Below, piece after piece: positions 12,480-12,528 of a DNA stretch of 12,528 nt. Made by a program: the position numbers and the translations under genes. Each line of letters begins with the position of its first letter. The stretch's first letter is position 1. The stretch comes from Candidatus Omnitrophota bacterium (GTDB lineage Bacteria; Omnitrophota; Koll11; VGKN01): positions 1-12,528 of the forward strand of contig VGKN01000019.1 in assembly GCA_016867055.1 (NCBI GenBank), given 5' to 3'. The notes beneath the pieces are model-generated. The model was given only the letters and a program-made list of their open reading frames with translations, was not told where the DNA came from and ran no database searches.

Positions 12480-12528
12480 CTATTCTAATGGATGGGCATG
12501 AGGTCCGATTCCAAAAGTTGCTTGTAAA
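12480..12528 (-). CDS. Possible C-terminal end of an upstream gene, cut by the window
   Basis: One frame from the right edge reads LQATFGIGPHAHPLE and ends at TAG (12480-12482). The two histidines and the position 72 bp before znuA would suit a metal-related gene of the same operon, but 15 residues are too few to name anything. Confidence 0.3.
   Translation of the reverse strand, partial: LQATFGIGPHAHPLE

Overview
The window is AT-rich and every gene in it reads on the minus strand. It suggests a Gram-negative-type bacterium: there is a probable outer-membrane beta-barrel protein, a lipoprotein peptidoglycan amidase and a zinc-type ABC importer. The style (AT-rich, degenerate repeated HTH genes, a TOTE-type primase-helicase) would fit an uncultivated candidate phylum such as Omnitrophota. 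That placement is an impression, not something the sequence proves.

Layout in direction of transcription (right to left). (1) 12.5-9.1 kb is a tightly coupled operon: zinc-binding protein (znuA), ATPase (znuC), permease (znuB) and a LysM/amidase lipoprotein, joined by ATGA-type overlaps. A 52-bp palindromic repeat sits in frame inside znuC, and a second copy lies exactly at the znuC stop codon. (2) 8.75-1.6 kb is an accessory island built from a repeated module: a MerR/HTH_17-like gene, a conserved non-standard tail, then in two cases a promoter and an apparently leaderless AAA ATPase of the DUF4143 type. Between the two ATPases lies an 810-residue archaeo-eukaryotic primase plus SF2 helicase of the type called the TOTE conflict system. 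The order is HTH-3, ATPase B, primase-helicase, HTH-2, ATPase A, HTH-1. HTH-1 and HTH-3 with their tails form direct repeats of about 0.5 kb bracketing the cargo. (3) 1.57-0 kb is a small operon: an ArsR-family repressor with a near-perfect operator over its -10 box, a membrane 4Fe-4S ferredoxin-like protein, and the start of a DUF2490 protein cut by the window edge.

The part most likely to be new is the island. A primase-helicase, two PD-(D/E)XK-tailed ATPases with operator-like palindromes in their promoters, and three coupled or degenerate HTH genes look like one regulated conflict or defence locus. Each HTH gene is followed by a tail in which a short conserved peptide frame ends at TGA-C and a second conserved frame continues in +1. 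This could be programmed frameshifting or shared ancestral decay. The flanking operons look like ordinary chromosomal genes.
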